From: Trichinella spiralis
Lineage: Eukaryota > Nematoda > Enoplea > Trichinellida > Trichinellidae
Direction of reading: 5' to 3'
DNA length: 64,000 bases
Assembly (NCBI GenBank): GCA_000181795.3
Contig: CM012954.1
Coordinates: 5,573,525 to 5,637,524 of the forward strand
Shown: positions 12,576 to 26,300 of the stretch, one piece after another
Numbering within the stretch: position 1 is the first letter of the stretch
Layout of the letters: each line of letters starts with the position of its first letter
Program-made: the position numbers and the translations under genes
Notes under the pieces: generated by a model
Told to the model about the DNA's origin: nothing
The model's input: the letters and a program-made list of their open reading frames with translations, nothing else
Database searches by the model: none

Positions 12576-12956
12576 ATGCATCATAAGTCAGCAGTAGCAG
12601 TAGCAGTAGCAGTGTTGTTATTGTGTTTGGGCAACAACGCCTTCGGAGCGTCTCTGTTCGACAACGACGATGTGCCGTTGGAAATACAACCGTGGGAATT
12701 GCAAGGCTGTGAAATATACCGAGATGAGAAATTGCATGCAGTGGTGGACGAGATTTGTTTGCGCTGCCATGAAATGTTTAGTCACGATTTTCCAGACCTA
12801 CGAGCTGACTGTCGAGCGAATTGCTTCAAAAACGTTCGATTTACAACATGCCTGAGTCTTTTTCGACCCGTATTAAATACTGATTTGGAACGATATTTAG
12901 ACACAGGTTCCAGTGGCAGCCATTTTCATCAAATGGATGATCATCAATTTAGTTAA
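12576..12956 (+). CDS. CHH/ITP-superfamily secreted neurohormone precursor
   Basis: A 126-aa precursor in one coding exon. Residues 1-24 form a signal peptide with an Ala-Val repeat core ending near NAFG-A. The mature part has six cysteines spaced C-x15-C-x2-C-x14-C-x3-C-x8-C. Crustacean hyperglycaemic hormone / ion transport peptide members have C-x15-C-x2-C-x12-C-x3-C-x8-C, so only one loop differs, by two residues. Family-like text includes DEICLRCHEMF and CRANCFKNVRFTTC. Arthropod family members control glucose, moulting and water balance; CHH-like genes are also known from nematodes, where function is poorly defined. A 30-residue His/Asp-rich tail follows the domain and no amidation signal is seen. 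Unlike arthropod CHH/ITP genes the domain is not split by an intron. AATAAA lies at 13068. Confidence 0.82.
   Translation: MHHKSAVAVAVAVLLLCLGNNAFGASLFDNDDVPLEIQPWELQGCEIYRDEKLHAVVDEICLRCHEMFSHDFPDLRADCRANCFKNVRFTTCLSLFRPVLNTDLERYLDTGSSGSHFHQMDDHQFS
12595..12623 (+). repeat. Hexanucleotide GCAGTA tandem repeat inside a signal peptide
   Basis: About four copies of GCAGTA encode the alternating Val-Ala core of the CHH-like signal peptide. The unit is two codons long, so length changes stay in frame. Confidence 0.8.
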
Positions 12957-15225
12957 ATTGAAAATTTTAAAGCAAATGAAAAAAACAAAGCAAAACACCT
13001 AAAACTTGAAAACAAGCTTGCAGTAAGCTTGGCCAGCATTGGAACGGAAGATGTATAAACTGTCGCCAATAAAATCGTGAAATCAACCGCTGTCCAATTG
13101 CACTACTGTTAGTCTAATGTCCAAGTAAAGCTATCTATCCTATATGCGCACTATTAACAAAATTTTCAATGCATCTATTGTTTAGTTTTCATTTTTACAA
13201 ATACCAAACATAATTAATAGCATGTACAAATGCTATCCGCATCCTTCATAAAAAACCTTATTCAAAACACTGAAATATTAAAATTCAAAACAATTCAAAG
13301 CATTGGATTTCGCTTCATAATGTAGTAATTAAGTTTTAATCACAAACGCATCATACTAATCAAAAAAATAGTTCACAAAATATGCACATCAGTTTTGACG
13401 CCAATCTATAGTAATACGAAAATGGAAATTGAATATGAAATGTTTTTAACTTTTATCGCTTAAAAAATTTTTTATACTGAATTTGCAGAATGACAAAAAT
13501 TGAAAACCTAATAATCACTAATGTTGTACAGTATCTTAGCCGCTTAATTATACTGAAAACTGCAGCATTATCAATTCTCAGAAATGATTATACCAGCGTA
13601 TGATATAATTGGCTGACAATAAAATATAATAATTTCCATTGCTATTTTTTTTAATTTTTAATTATTACGAAATTTATGGTGTGAACACCCCAAAAGCATT
13701 AAATACGACTAAATTTGTGAATTTAAATACTTTTGCTAATTATTCATTTTGTTAAATTTAAATTAATTTGAAAACATATGAAAAAAACAGTAAAAAACAG
13801 CGAATATACGAAATAATAACTTTTTTTGAAATAAGTTTAGTTTACATAAACAACAAAATATACAAACACAGATGCTGTACATTACGAAATGATTTAAAAC
13901 TGTATTATAGAAACGATGACATCTTAAACTATAAATTGGTTTTATAGTTCAAAAAAATCATAAATTTGTAATAGATAAAAGTCAGCTATAAAGTAAAAAC
14001 TTCTATTGTTCAGTGTTCTCTTTTCTTTCTCTCGTCCCCTACTTTGATACGTTTACAAGCATTTTCTGGTGTATCATGATTTAAATAATAAAAGCTCATA
14101 AAAGAACAAACAAAAAATATAGTTTTCATGAATCATTTTGGACAAAGGAAGCAATAAATAGAATAATACACAAGCATTGGCTTGAATAGCGCAAACTGAA
14201 TAGCAACTGTTATAAAAATGCATCGTTGAAAGAAATCACTGCATAAATAAAAACAAACATTTCTGAATAAATTGGTCCAAGTTAACTTTAACGTCACAGT
14301 AAAATAGCAAGTTAATCTGTTTGTTCGTTTAATCGGTTTATATTTTAAACTTTAAACAATCACAATAAATAATAAAATTATTTGATAAGTTTGTTATTCA
14401 TACTTTCTGTACAAACAATTAATTTTAAAATAAAAGACTTTGCAATGGATTGCTAACATAATTGAAAATTATATACTGCTCTGTTAAATTGTTAAACTGA
14501 TGAGTACACAAAAAATTTGCATACTTTAACCTATTAACTAACGGTTACTGAGACAATTAAAGTATGCTTCCAATTAATATGAAGAATAAATGTTCCGACC
14601 ACAGACTAAAAATGCAGAGAGAATCAACGACGACCATTGCCAGTTGAACTTTAAATTAAAATGCTTTTTTGTTTGATGATGAAGATTGAATCAAAGTATA
14701 TGAATGAACGAAATTTTACAATCAACACTGACACAGATAGATACTGTAATATTATTTTTACTCTGTTATTATATATACTAGAAGTTATGTGCTCGCCTAG
14801 CAATATGTTATACTTCGAAAGGTGAAAGCTAGAAACTAAACTATAATAAAGAACATGATAAACATCTCAAGCAGACGATTTATTGTTGTCTGAAAAGAAA
14901 TGAATAAACAATCGTAAAAATCAATCAAATCTTTACTCACCGTGGTGAAGTTTCTGTTTTCGATTTGGAGCAGCTAAGACGGAAAAGCGAACGAAAAGCG
15001 TAGTCGAAAATTCCATTCTTCTTCCCACAGAGAAGGTGATTGGTGGGGAATGAAAACAGCGGCCAAAGCCAAGTAAAATATTGCACTGTATACTGAAAAT
15101 ATTATATCAAGTATATTAATCAATCAATCAGATAAGAATAACGTCGACCATGAACGGCATAAACAAATAAAGATAAGCTGAAGAACCAAATTGCACGTCG
15201 ATTTTATTCTAACAAATGTAAACAA
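12957..15225. other. 3' flank of the CHH-like gene and intergenic DNA
   Basis: Beyond the poly(A) signal at 13068 the sequence is AT-rich. The exception is a less AT-rich block at 14940-15080 that looks like a minus-strand first exon (listed separately). No partner exons were found for it in this interval. Confidence 0.45.
14941..15016 (-). other. Possible orphan minus-strand first exon
   Basis: On the minus strand an ATG at 15016 opens 25 codons beginning MEFSTTLFVRF, ending at a good 5' splice site (CACG then GTGAGT). No downstream exon with matching phase was recognised before the CHH-like gene. It could be the start of a short gene, a noncoding RNA exon, or chance. Confidence 0.25.
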
Positions 15226-15272
15226 ACATTTATGCAAATACATATATATTATATATGTATTTGCATAAATGT
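15226..15272. repeat. 47-nt perfect palindrome with paired octamer motifs
   Basis: Two 23-base arms are exact reverse complements around a single central T. Each arm contains ATGCAAAT, the POU-domain octamer. It sits about 675 bases upstream of the aspartic protease start codon and is followed by a TA repeat. Confidence 0.85.
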
Positions 15273-15869
15273 GTATATATATATATATTCGATGCTAACA
15301 AAGTTTGAAACAATTATAAGAAAATGAAATTAAAAAAACAGCATCCTGAATGAATAAATAAATGTTTAGCAGATTCTATCTATTTCTCCAAATAAATAAT
15401 TGGTAAAATATGGTGGCAAAACAGAAAGGAATTTCGATTACTAAAAATAAAGTTGCTAATAATTTTCCTCGAATATGATGATAATTTATCAAAAAGCAAC
15501 TGCTAAAAGTTGAACGTGAAGAATGCTTTCAATTTTCCGCAAGTGAATGGATTTGAATTTCTTCTTTTAATTTATAATAAACAACATGCAGGAAATGCTT
15601 TCATCTGAAATATACTTCCAAAATGTATTTTACGTAATTAGAATATGGAAAAAAAACTCATTTTGAAAAGGAAGAGAAGAAGCCAAAAAAAAAGTAATAA
15701 TGCTCAATGAAGCAATCAGGCAGAGATCCGTTTGCTATTGACAAATGAACTTTGGATCCACAATAAATCATTCGGTGCAAAGTTTGCTCAGTTGACAAGA
15801 AGTGCAGCCATTGGTCGACGCTGAAAATAATGCGACAAGGCGAATCAAGAGCAGCCAGCAAGCGGTTGG

Positions 15870-15879
15870 CTATATATTT
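15870..15879 (+). promoter_or_regulatory. TATA box of the aspartic protease gene
   Basis: CTATATATTTAA lies about 70 bases upstream of the start codon at 15947, in an otherwise less AT-rich block, a good position for a TATA element with a short 5'UTR. Confidence 0.6.
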
Positions 15880-15946
15880 AACGACTCTGCTTAGCATCAA
15901 AAACTAGCACACTTGTAAGCTGAGCAACTTCACTGTTGAAGGGAAA

Positions 15947-17560
<1,614 letters not shown>

Positions 17561-17616
17561 AATTCTTCATTTGACATTAAATTCTTAGTACATAGCCTGT
17601 CTCAACAGTTTGAATG

Positions 17617-17704
17617 TTTATTAAGGCAACTGTTGCCTGTATCCGCATGCCCTCGTAAATCAAGTACTGAAGTAAATAACGTTTTAGCGAAATACTGGAA
17701 TAAA
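17617..17704. terminator. Overlapping convergent polyadenylation signals
   Basis: The plus-strand gene has AATAAA at 17699-17704. The minus-strand gene, whose stop lies at 17708, has its AATAAA complement (TTTATT) at 17617-17622. If both are used, the two 3'UTRs overlap by roughly 100 bases. Confidence 0.5.
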
Positions 17705-17707
17705 AAT

Positions 17708-19786
17708 TCATTCATAACGAATACGAAGTTCTCCGTTTTTGTGCTCAATCAACGGATTTTGACGTGGCATTTGCATTAGACATTCAATTGATTTCGTACA
17801 CAATCTATTAGAAGCATTCACATCCTCGTGCCTATTTCTGCCAATGCGTATTTTCACTTCGTGAATGAAAACATTAGAAATCGTGGCTATCCATCTTTCC
17901 GCCATGCCAACATCTTTTACTCGATGTTCCCTGTAGCACAACTTATACTGCTTACAAGCAGTATGCATCGAACGTAGCGGCTCATCTCTCCACTTTGAAG
18001 AGCAGTGGTGCAAAAAATGATCTTTCAAACGTAACAACGCTTTCGATAATGACATCAAACGCCAAACTTGAGGACTTTCCAACAGCTGGTTTGGCCCTCT
18101 GGCAGTATACAATTCATAACCGCCTCCAATGCGGCGCACTTCCAACACTTCTCTGCTTAAAATATCAGCAGCTGTACTACAAGCGTCCATCTTTGCTTGA
18201 AGCTCATCAGCCCAATAAAGTTGCGTAACTACAACTACGTCGTCAACCTGAAAATTTCAAACTTAAAATACAATGTCTAAAATAAATAATAAAAAACAAA
18301 AATAAATAGAATATAAAATGATTTGCTAACCATCAGGGTACACATGGTGCCAGTGAGATATACTCGCCATATACATTTCACAATATTGCACACTCTGTTG
18401 AACTTCTGCATTGGATTACCGTCAGATGTTAAAATGCTGAGCTGAGCTCTGAGTGAGTACAGCATCGACTGTTTGGCACAGATCGCAGGTTCCTGCCACT
18501 TTGAATAGCCAGGTGGACCCTGTTTGTATTCACCACCATAATCTGTTCGGCTTCTCTTAGTTGGAGGACCTGAAACTGTAACATCGATCACTCTTCATGT
18601 AACACGTAAAAAATGTCACAGAATAAATAAATGCTATAAAGAGCATCATAATATGGATGTACAAAAAACGAAACAATATAAATCATTAGTGAAATTTAGA
18701 AAATCTAACAGAAAGCATTCGACGAAGTTGCTTTGATCAGTTCTCTAGCATTCGGTTTCCTTATTACAAATTTCTAAAAACTTCAGCAATTTTTTTGCTA
18801 ATATGCATAATTAACAAAAAACATGCATACAACTCAAATTAAATCAAATTAGGAAATGTTAAATTATGACTCAGAATCACACAAAAATTCATTTTGAGAA
18901 CATTCTCGTCCTGCTGCTCCTTTTATCTAGCTACAGCTAATCCTTTATCTAGTAATAAATAAAAATACATTAAAAAGATTAGTGTCTATATACAAAAATG
19001 CACATGCAAAAAAGTTTAATCAACTTGGAGTACTGTATCTTGATAGCTTTATAACCAGCACGTTAAAAAATTATAACCAATTTTAATGCTTTTTTCTAAA
19101 ATCTGCTTCGTTTCTTTCAATTGCGAAAAATGCGCATTTTTAAATCTTCCTTAAGAAAAATAACCGTTCTGACCGGGAGAAATAATACACTATAAGTGTA
19201 CAGTAAGCATTACTTTTTCTCTTGAGGGCTTATTTACATTTTAATTACTCTTTCATTTATATTTGATACATTATTAAACATTCATTAATTAAAAATGTAA
19301 AAATCAGATTTCGAAAACAAATAATGTAAAATGATATACGCTCAAACAGATGCGCATTTCGTGAGATAATTACTTCTATTTAAAAGTACAACACACAACG
19401 CGAGTAAAACATAAAACAATTACAACAAGAAAACAAGAAATAATTACTAGAATCATCTTCATTCTTTTTAGGCTTCAAAAGTTCTTCGGCTTCTTGCTGA
19501 ATAGGTTTACGGTACTGATCGACCAAGTTTCCTGCCATTTTCATCACTTCTTCAGTCAACTTAGAATCGTAGCTGAAAAAATGGCTTAGAACTTTTAATG
19601 TGCAAATATTTCCAAAAGTTACCCTGCACCAAGTACAACAATGTTCACAAGCACATTTGACAGACAAATCAATCGACTTTTCATCATTTTGCGGCGGTTG
19701 CGCATAATGAACTGTTTTCTCAAATTCCACATACGATCATTTTCCCAAGGTCGACGTAAATCATTGACATTCAATTTGTTTTCCAT
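17708..19786 (-). CDS. paxt-1: PAXT-1-like protein with XRN2-binding (XTBD) domain
   Basis: Four exons (19786-19623, 19572-19448, 18569-18331, 18247-17708) encode 355 aa with every phase consistent. Residues about 10-75 match the XRN2-binding XTBD domain (formerly DUF3469; also in CDKN2AIP and CDKN2AIPNL): RPWENDRMWNLRKQFI, then LSNVLVNIVVLGAGYDSKL and EEVMKMAGNLV. A basic PPTKRSR element, plausibly a nuclear signal, opens the third exon. The remaining C-terminal region contains conserved-looking segments rich in Trp, Tyr and His (WRLMSLSKALLRLKDHFLHH and others) that I cannot assign. In C. elegans PAXT-1 binds and stabilises the 5'-3' exonuclease XRN-2, supporting miRNA turnover and transcription termination. 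The gene is convergent with the aspartic protease gene. Confidence 0.75.
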
Positions 19787-20392
19787 TTTCATAAAGTTAA
19801 TTCTAAATCATAACTGGTTAATCTCTTTATTCTTAAAAATGAAATTTTCAATTTTCAACAAAAATTTTCAATCCTACAGTATTTTAAAAGCAATCAGGTA
19901 CAAGATACTATTTTACAAAAATAACAGTATATTGCTAACTAATACTAATACCTTTACTGTTCCATTAGGTATAATATAATAATATCAATCATGATGGAAA
20001 AATTAAATTTGGACAATCAATAATCTTGAATATTAATTTGATTGTATTCAAATAAAAAAAATTTGGAAAACAAACTTGGATAAAAAAATTAAAACAGAGT
20101 ATCATTTTTCTTTTCCTGTGCATCGTGTTTCGATGAAATCGATCATGTTCAGCGATTATTTCATGCAAAAATGACAGATGAATGAAACAAATGTGAAAAG
20201 CAGGTTCATATAAGACAAGATCTCATTGCATGATCATTCAACGAGAACAACTGCCGATAGAAGTGAATGAAATGGGTATGCATGCAAAAATCTTCAATAA
20301 TATATATATACATATATATTCAGTGAAAATAAAATCACGTTGAAGTTTTAAATTAAAAAAAAAAGAAAGTAAAAACAAAAGCAGAAACTGAA
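19787..20392. other. Intergenic, no gene recognised
   Basis: AT-rich stretch between the PAXT-1-like gene's 5' end and the stomatin-like gene's 3' end. No exon-like segment or RNA gene is evident. Confidence 0.5.
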
Positions 20393-23300
20393 TCAAAGCA
20401 TGTTTCCGGTAGGTTGGGTAGGCGTTGGTGTGGTCGGTGTCTGAGGGTGCAGTGGTGGAGGGCCTACGGTTGTGAACGACGACCCAGCTGAAAAGAAAGA
20501 TGTGGACGGGGAAAGTGATGTGGACGCGCTGCAACCAGCAATCGACGTGGGAACAACAGCGACCGCAGAAGATTGTGCAGTTTTGGTCGATTCAGTTGTG
20601 GTCGAGCAGTTGCGGTGCGCGCCGGATAAATAACTCAGTATATCCACAGGAAATGGAAATATGACGGTCGAATTGCGTTCAGCTGAAATTGTAGTCAGCG
20701 TTTGCAAATATCGAAGCTGCAACGCCGCCGGAGATTGACTAATGATGTCCGCCGCCTCTTTCAAAGCCTTGCTTGCCTGCTGTTCACCGTCCGCCGCTAT
20801 TGCCTTAACAATAAATAATACACATGTGAAATTGCAACGGAACAGGATAAAACTTATCTTAACAAAAAAATTTTCTCTCAATTTTATGATCATCCAAGAA
20901 TAAAAGAACAGATTAAACGTCGTTGGTGCACCTTGAGAAATTATATAACAAATTTCACAAATAACAGCAATAACATGAATATTTCAAATTTCAAAAAATA
21001 AATAAACCAATGAAAATTAAAAAAAAAGTTTTAAGAATCAAAATATACAATTCAAAAAATGATATAATGATTACACGGTTTCCCGACTGCAAATGCATGC
21101 CATTAAAAAACAGTAAAATGAAAGAAATATACATAATAAATTTGATGAAAATGAAAATTATTCTACCTTAGCCCTCGCTTCGCGAGTCGCTTCCGCTTCA
21201 GCGGCCATAGCGCGTTGCAATTGTACAGGCAAGCGCACATCTTTCACTTCCACACGTTCCACCTTCACTCCCCAAGGATCAGTTGCTTCATCCAAAGATG
21301 TCTGAAAAATAAAATTACTTACTTACTTACTTACTTGATCAGAATATAATTTCAAATATTCCAATATGATTATAAATATGAACAGATTTAAATATTTCTA
21401 AATAACAAAAATCAAATCTGCACAATCGATTGGAGAAAAAGCAAAAGCCTTGTGCCTTCACAATGAAACCACTACTCCCTCTCACCTGCATTGTTTGCGA
21501 GATCACCTCACGATCGCAAAGAATTTCCGTAAGCGTCTTGGTGCCGAGAATATTGCGCAGAGTGGTTTGTGCGAGCAGCTTCGTACTGAGCATAGCGTCT
21601 TCCACGTTTATAACAGAAATTGTAGCATTCGAGATGCGTGAATAGACAACTGCATCCACGGCCACAGTTACAGAATCTTTGGAAAGAATCTAAAAAATAA
21701 AATTCAGATTCTCCAACAGTTGAATCCAAGATATACAAGATGACGCGTCTGATTCGAATCAACAATTTAAAAACGTACCTCTTGTGGCGGAACATCGAAT
21801 GACACTACCCTGAGGTCAACTTTGCGATAAGTATCCGTACATGGATTGATGAAAAATATGCCTGAAAATGAGATCATTTTAAAAAGCATAATTCCAATTA
21901 AAATTTTTTACTCCAACCGACAATGAACAGCCGCACAAACACACACGAAAAAGAATACGTAAAGTTTAAAGAAAAAATCAATTGCAATAACAATGGTTTC
22001 AAAAATTCAATTTGTGAAATGAAACTTGAGCAGGCACCAAGCATGTCGAATCAAATATGCATTGAAATTTGTTCATCCTTTCACCAAGTTCATGGATAGA
22101 GTTTAGAATAAAAAATTAAGCAAAGCATAAAAACAACCTATATATGCCCCATTATCATGCGCTACCATTGAACAAAAAACATTTATCTCGCATCGGAAAA
22201 AAAGAAAATTCTCTCCTAATGTTGAAAGGATTTTTTACCTGGTCCTCTAGCGCCTCCTGGTAAAAGACGGCCGAGTCGAAAAATAACTGCTCGTTCATAT
22301 TCTTTTACAACCTAAATCAATAAACGAATTAATTTTAAATCAAACCAACAATAATACATATTATATCTAGGTGAAATTTCAATCGATTAAACATTAAAAA
22401 CAAATTTACCTACAGATAGGCAAGTTTAAAATATAGTAAAGGTAGCATTCAGAAAATGCTAGTGCAAATTTAAAAAAAAACAAGTAAATAAGAATGCCTT
22501 CACTTACTGTTAAGCAAAAAAATAAAGAGAATGGAAGCGTTAGTGCTAATATAAACCAAGAAAACACTATCAATAGCCAATGACACGGACCAAAGTCGTC
22601 ATCTTTGTCCCCTGAAACAAGAATGCCTTAAATAACAAAAAAGCAAGAAAACGACTCAATTTATATATATATATAACAAATTTTTTTTTCAAAATTTTAT
22701 ATTGATTGCAATATTCGTGTACCGTCTATCTGGTGAATATAATTTCATCAATATAATTTCTCATGATGAAGGCCAATTATGATTTTCACCAAAGACTATT
22801 ACCTTCACGGATTGAAGTTACAATTGAGTTTACTTGACTGCGTTGCAGTGATAATTCCCAAGCGTGTTTTGGCACAAATAAATATCCATCTATGAATGAA
22901 GAATACAAACTAAATCTATTTATGTCGGTTGCAAATTGTTCAATGACAAAAATGCCTCTATGGAGAGAAATGGAAAATGTCACTGATTTAAATTTCATAT
23001 GCAAAATAATTTTAACATGAATCGACCTCCTCAACCGAGCTAAATATCAAAGGAATTGAACAACAACCCAACTTTTCTACCCAATCAATCGTTTTAAATA
23101 ATAAATATTTGATCAGTTCAATTTTTTTCCAACGTCGAATGATTAAAAATATATGAAAAATCCTTTTACAAAAGATATACCAACTGCTAAATTTATTAAA
23201 CTAATAACAGCATACAGGCACTTTAAACTGCATTCAAATAATAGCATAGCATAGCACTGCATAGTATAGAGATAATTTCATTAATAGATTTGAAAATTTT

Positions 23301-26300
23301 GCATTCACTGTTATGAAATATTATGCTATATGATTTGAGAGAAATTAATTACAATTCCATGTCAGAATTACTGCTAGAGGAAAATTTGCTCCAAAATTGT
23401 TCATGCTAGCACATCAAGTAGTCGTCTATAAAGCAAGTTGAAATCAAAACTACTGCCTGAATGAGAAAAGACATATGCGCTGAAGAGAAAGACGAAATGA
23501 ATAGAAGACATAACAAAATGATTAGAATGAGAACACGAAATAAAATAATAAAAAAAGACAAATAAACAAAAATTCTAACAAATATCTCCAATAAACAGCA
23601 ATGAATTTGAACTGAACCGTATATAAATGAGTTCAGTAAGAAGAAAACGCATTCTCTTCAATTTTCAGTCAGTCAGTCAGTCAGTCCGCACGCTAGAAGA
23701 AACCTTCTGTTTCACACATGCTCGCTAAAGCGATTAATCTGTTTCGCAAAATTAGAGTCAATAAGAATAATGACAGCATAAATGATGCAAAATAAATCAC
23801 ACTAATCTTCTTTATGCAACTAAAAATCCTTGTGAGAGAAATAAATCATGCTCAAATAAAGAAAAATAATTTTTTCTTTAAGCTGCGGTAAATTGAAATT
23901 TGCTTCTGTGGCAACATATATGAAAATGAAATGAAATTCAAAATCCAAGGGATTTTCTACTGCTACTACTACTCTCGATTAACCTATAATTTCAGCGACG
24001 AAAAAATTTCCATTTCTGTACTACATATCACTTGAAAAGGTTTTCGTAAAATAATCAACTGCAACGAATACATATTTCTTCATGAACAAAAGCAACAAAA
24101 CATTAAAAAAAATCACTTTAAAAATTCTTTTTCTTCATTGTTACTTAAAAGCAGCTTTACATAAAAAACAATTGAGATTCTTTTCTAAAAAATAAAAATA
24201 GTGAATCGCCAGTTTTTTAACATGGAAAATGATAATTATTAATAATTTTGCGCAATTTTAGCTATTTAGTGTAAAATATTTATTCTTCGTGTGAGTGATC
24301 AAAAACTCTTATTTGTACAAGTATACCCCCGCTCCCCCCCCCCACACACACACGTTACTTTGAAGAAGTGCTCATTTTAAAATTACCGTGATTCATCATG
24401 AAAATCGTCGTCTTTGAAATAAGACAACATTCGGCCTGGTAACAAACAACTAGACGTGAAAATATTTTTTCAAGCTAAAGAACTGATTTCAATCACTGAT
24501 AAAGCGACGCAAGTGCAATGCTGACTCAAACAACACAAATGTTTTCATTGCTTACCGGTTAGAGCTAACAAAGCGAATTATAAATATGCATATACATATA
24601 TACAAGCATATTTTCTCTCTATCCCCCTCTCTCAAATCATCACTAAGCAGTAAAAACAACAAAATTTCCACAAACCTATATATATATATATTCGGATGTT
24701 ACATTCAAACTGAATTTCAAAGAGTTTGGTTTAAAAAAAAATAGAATAAAATAAATTGTATACCGAGGTAGTCAGGTCGATATTGCTGAAAATTGTATGC
24801 AGGATCGACAGATTGCTTTGCGGCCATCTAAAACGACGGACTTGTTGGATCCCAGAAAAGAAGTACGTTGCGCAAGCTGAACGTCAAATTTCTTCAATAT
24901 AACGTCACAAAAAATAAATAAAAATTTCTAGTATCGCTGATTGCAAAAATTTAAGTCAACATTTTTCTCTTCTCACCCCCTCTATGCTTCTCTCCCACTT
25001 TTAACTATAGAAAAAAACGTTCACTTCCTTCTTATTTATTTCCAAGAATCCTGTGCTTTTCTGTATAAAAAAATGAATAATATCATTTTTGAATAAAATT
25101 ACTGAAAAGAGAGAAATGAAGAAATATAAAAATGATCGCTCAGCAATGAGTGACAACAACGGCAGATCAAGTCGCACGCTTCATCGACATTAGCTATTTT
25201 ATTATAACGTTGCTGGAAGAGTTGGCAATTTGGAGTAAAATTTATTCGCTGAAACGTCAGAGAGGTTGTTCCATTGCGCTCCAAGTGACCGACCCCACCC
25301 GATTCGAACATCCACACCTCAGCAGCCACTAGCATAGCTGGCAATCTCCCCATCTGTAAAAGCGCCATCTATCTGAACCCGAACAACAACCAATGCCTGT
25401 TGCGGTTGGGGTTGTTGTTGTTGTTGTGCAACGTTGGGGTAGTCAAATGGAGAAAAAGCAAAGTCGAAAAGCAGAGTAAAAAAAACGAATAATATGATAG
25501 AAAAAAATAACAAGAAGAGCCTTCTTCAACGTATATCCCCTTCCGGAAACGATCAATTCATCAACGAGCTTCACAGTGCTGATCAATCGATCGCTTCAAC
25601 AATGCCTGTGCAAAAAATCAACGCCTTCTCGACCAGCTGCAATTTCAACTTCTACCGTCAGCGGTTTTGACACTCTTGGAACTTTTTCATTAATAAAAAT
25701 ATCATTTCTACACTTGTATCAATTTTTATAATTGCTCAATCAAACCGCATCGATCAATTTCTCTTTGAATAAACAAATCAACATTTTAAACTATTCAACA
25801 CATCTCTATCTATCTATCTATTTATCTATTCAGGTAAATATATTAAAAAACTGAAATTAGTCGATTGTTTGTGTAAACGGTTTGTATTTGAAACAAAATA
25901 AAACATGCATATTATTACTATTATTATTATTATTATAATTTAGAGAATTTATAATTTTCGTCATTTTTGCGCAGCATAAATAAAATAAATATAAAAAATA
26001 TTGAATATGTTGCGTTTCAATGAGTGCCATGAATAATAAATACAGTTTCGATTAAGCAATATAGATTTGTTATTTGCAAGTATAACTAACTCTCTTTTCA
26101 CAAAAGAAACCTGCAGCAGCATGTTCAGCAATGCAAATGAACAATGAATGCTAGGGAAAGAAAAAAGGGGGAAAGCAATGCAAACGTTGAAGCATCATTA
26201 CAAAGGAAAATGGACAAATGTTATGATAATTGTTGTGGACAAAAAAAATCAATCAACATGTCGAAGAAAGCTTGTAGTAGGCTAGTCGAAGAATTATAAT

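Noticed and set aside
25285-25310. tRNA-like TTCGAAT word
   Set aside because: The flanking bases cannot form a T stem, and no acceptor stem or anticodon arm can be drawn.
25099-25505. Minus-strand open frames with a Gln/Pro-rich run upstream of stomatin exon b
   Set aside because: Gln codons come from a CAA simple repeat and there are no phase-compatible splice sites; more likely 5'UTR.
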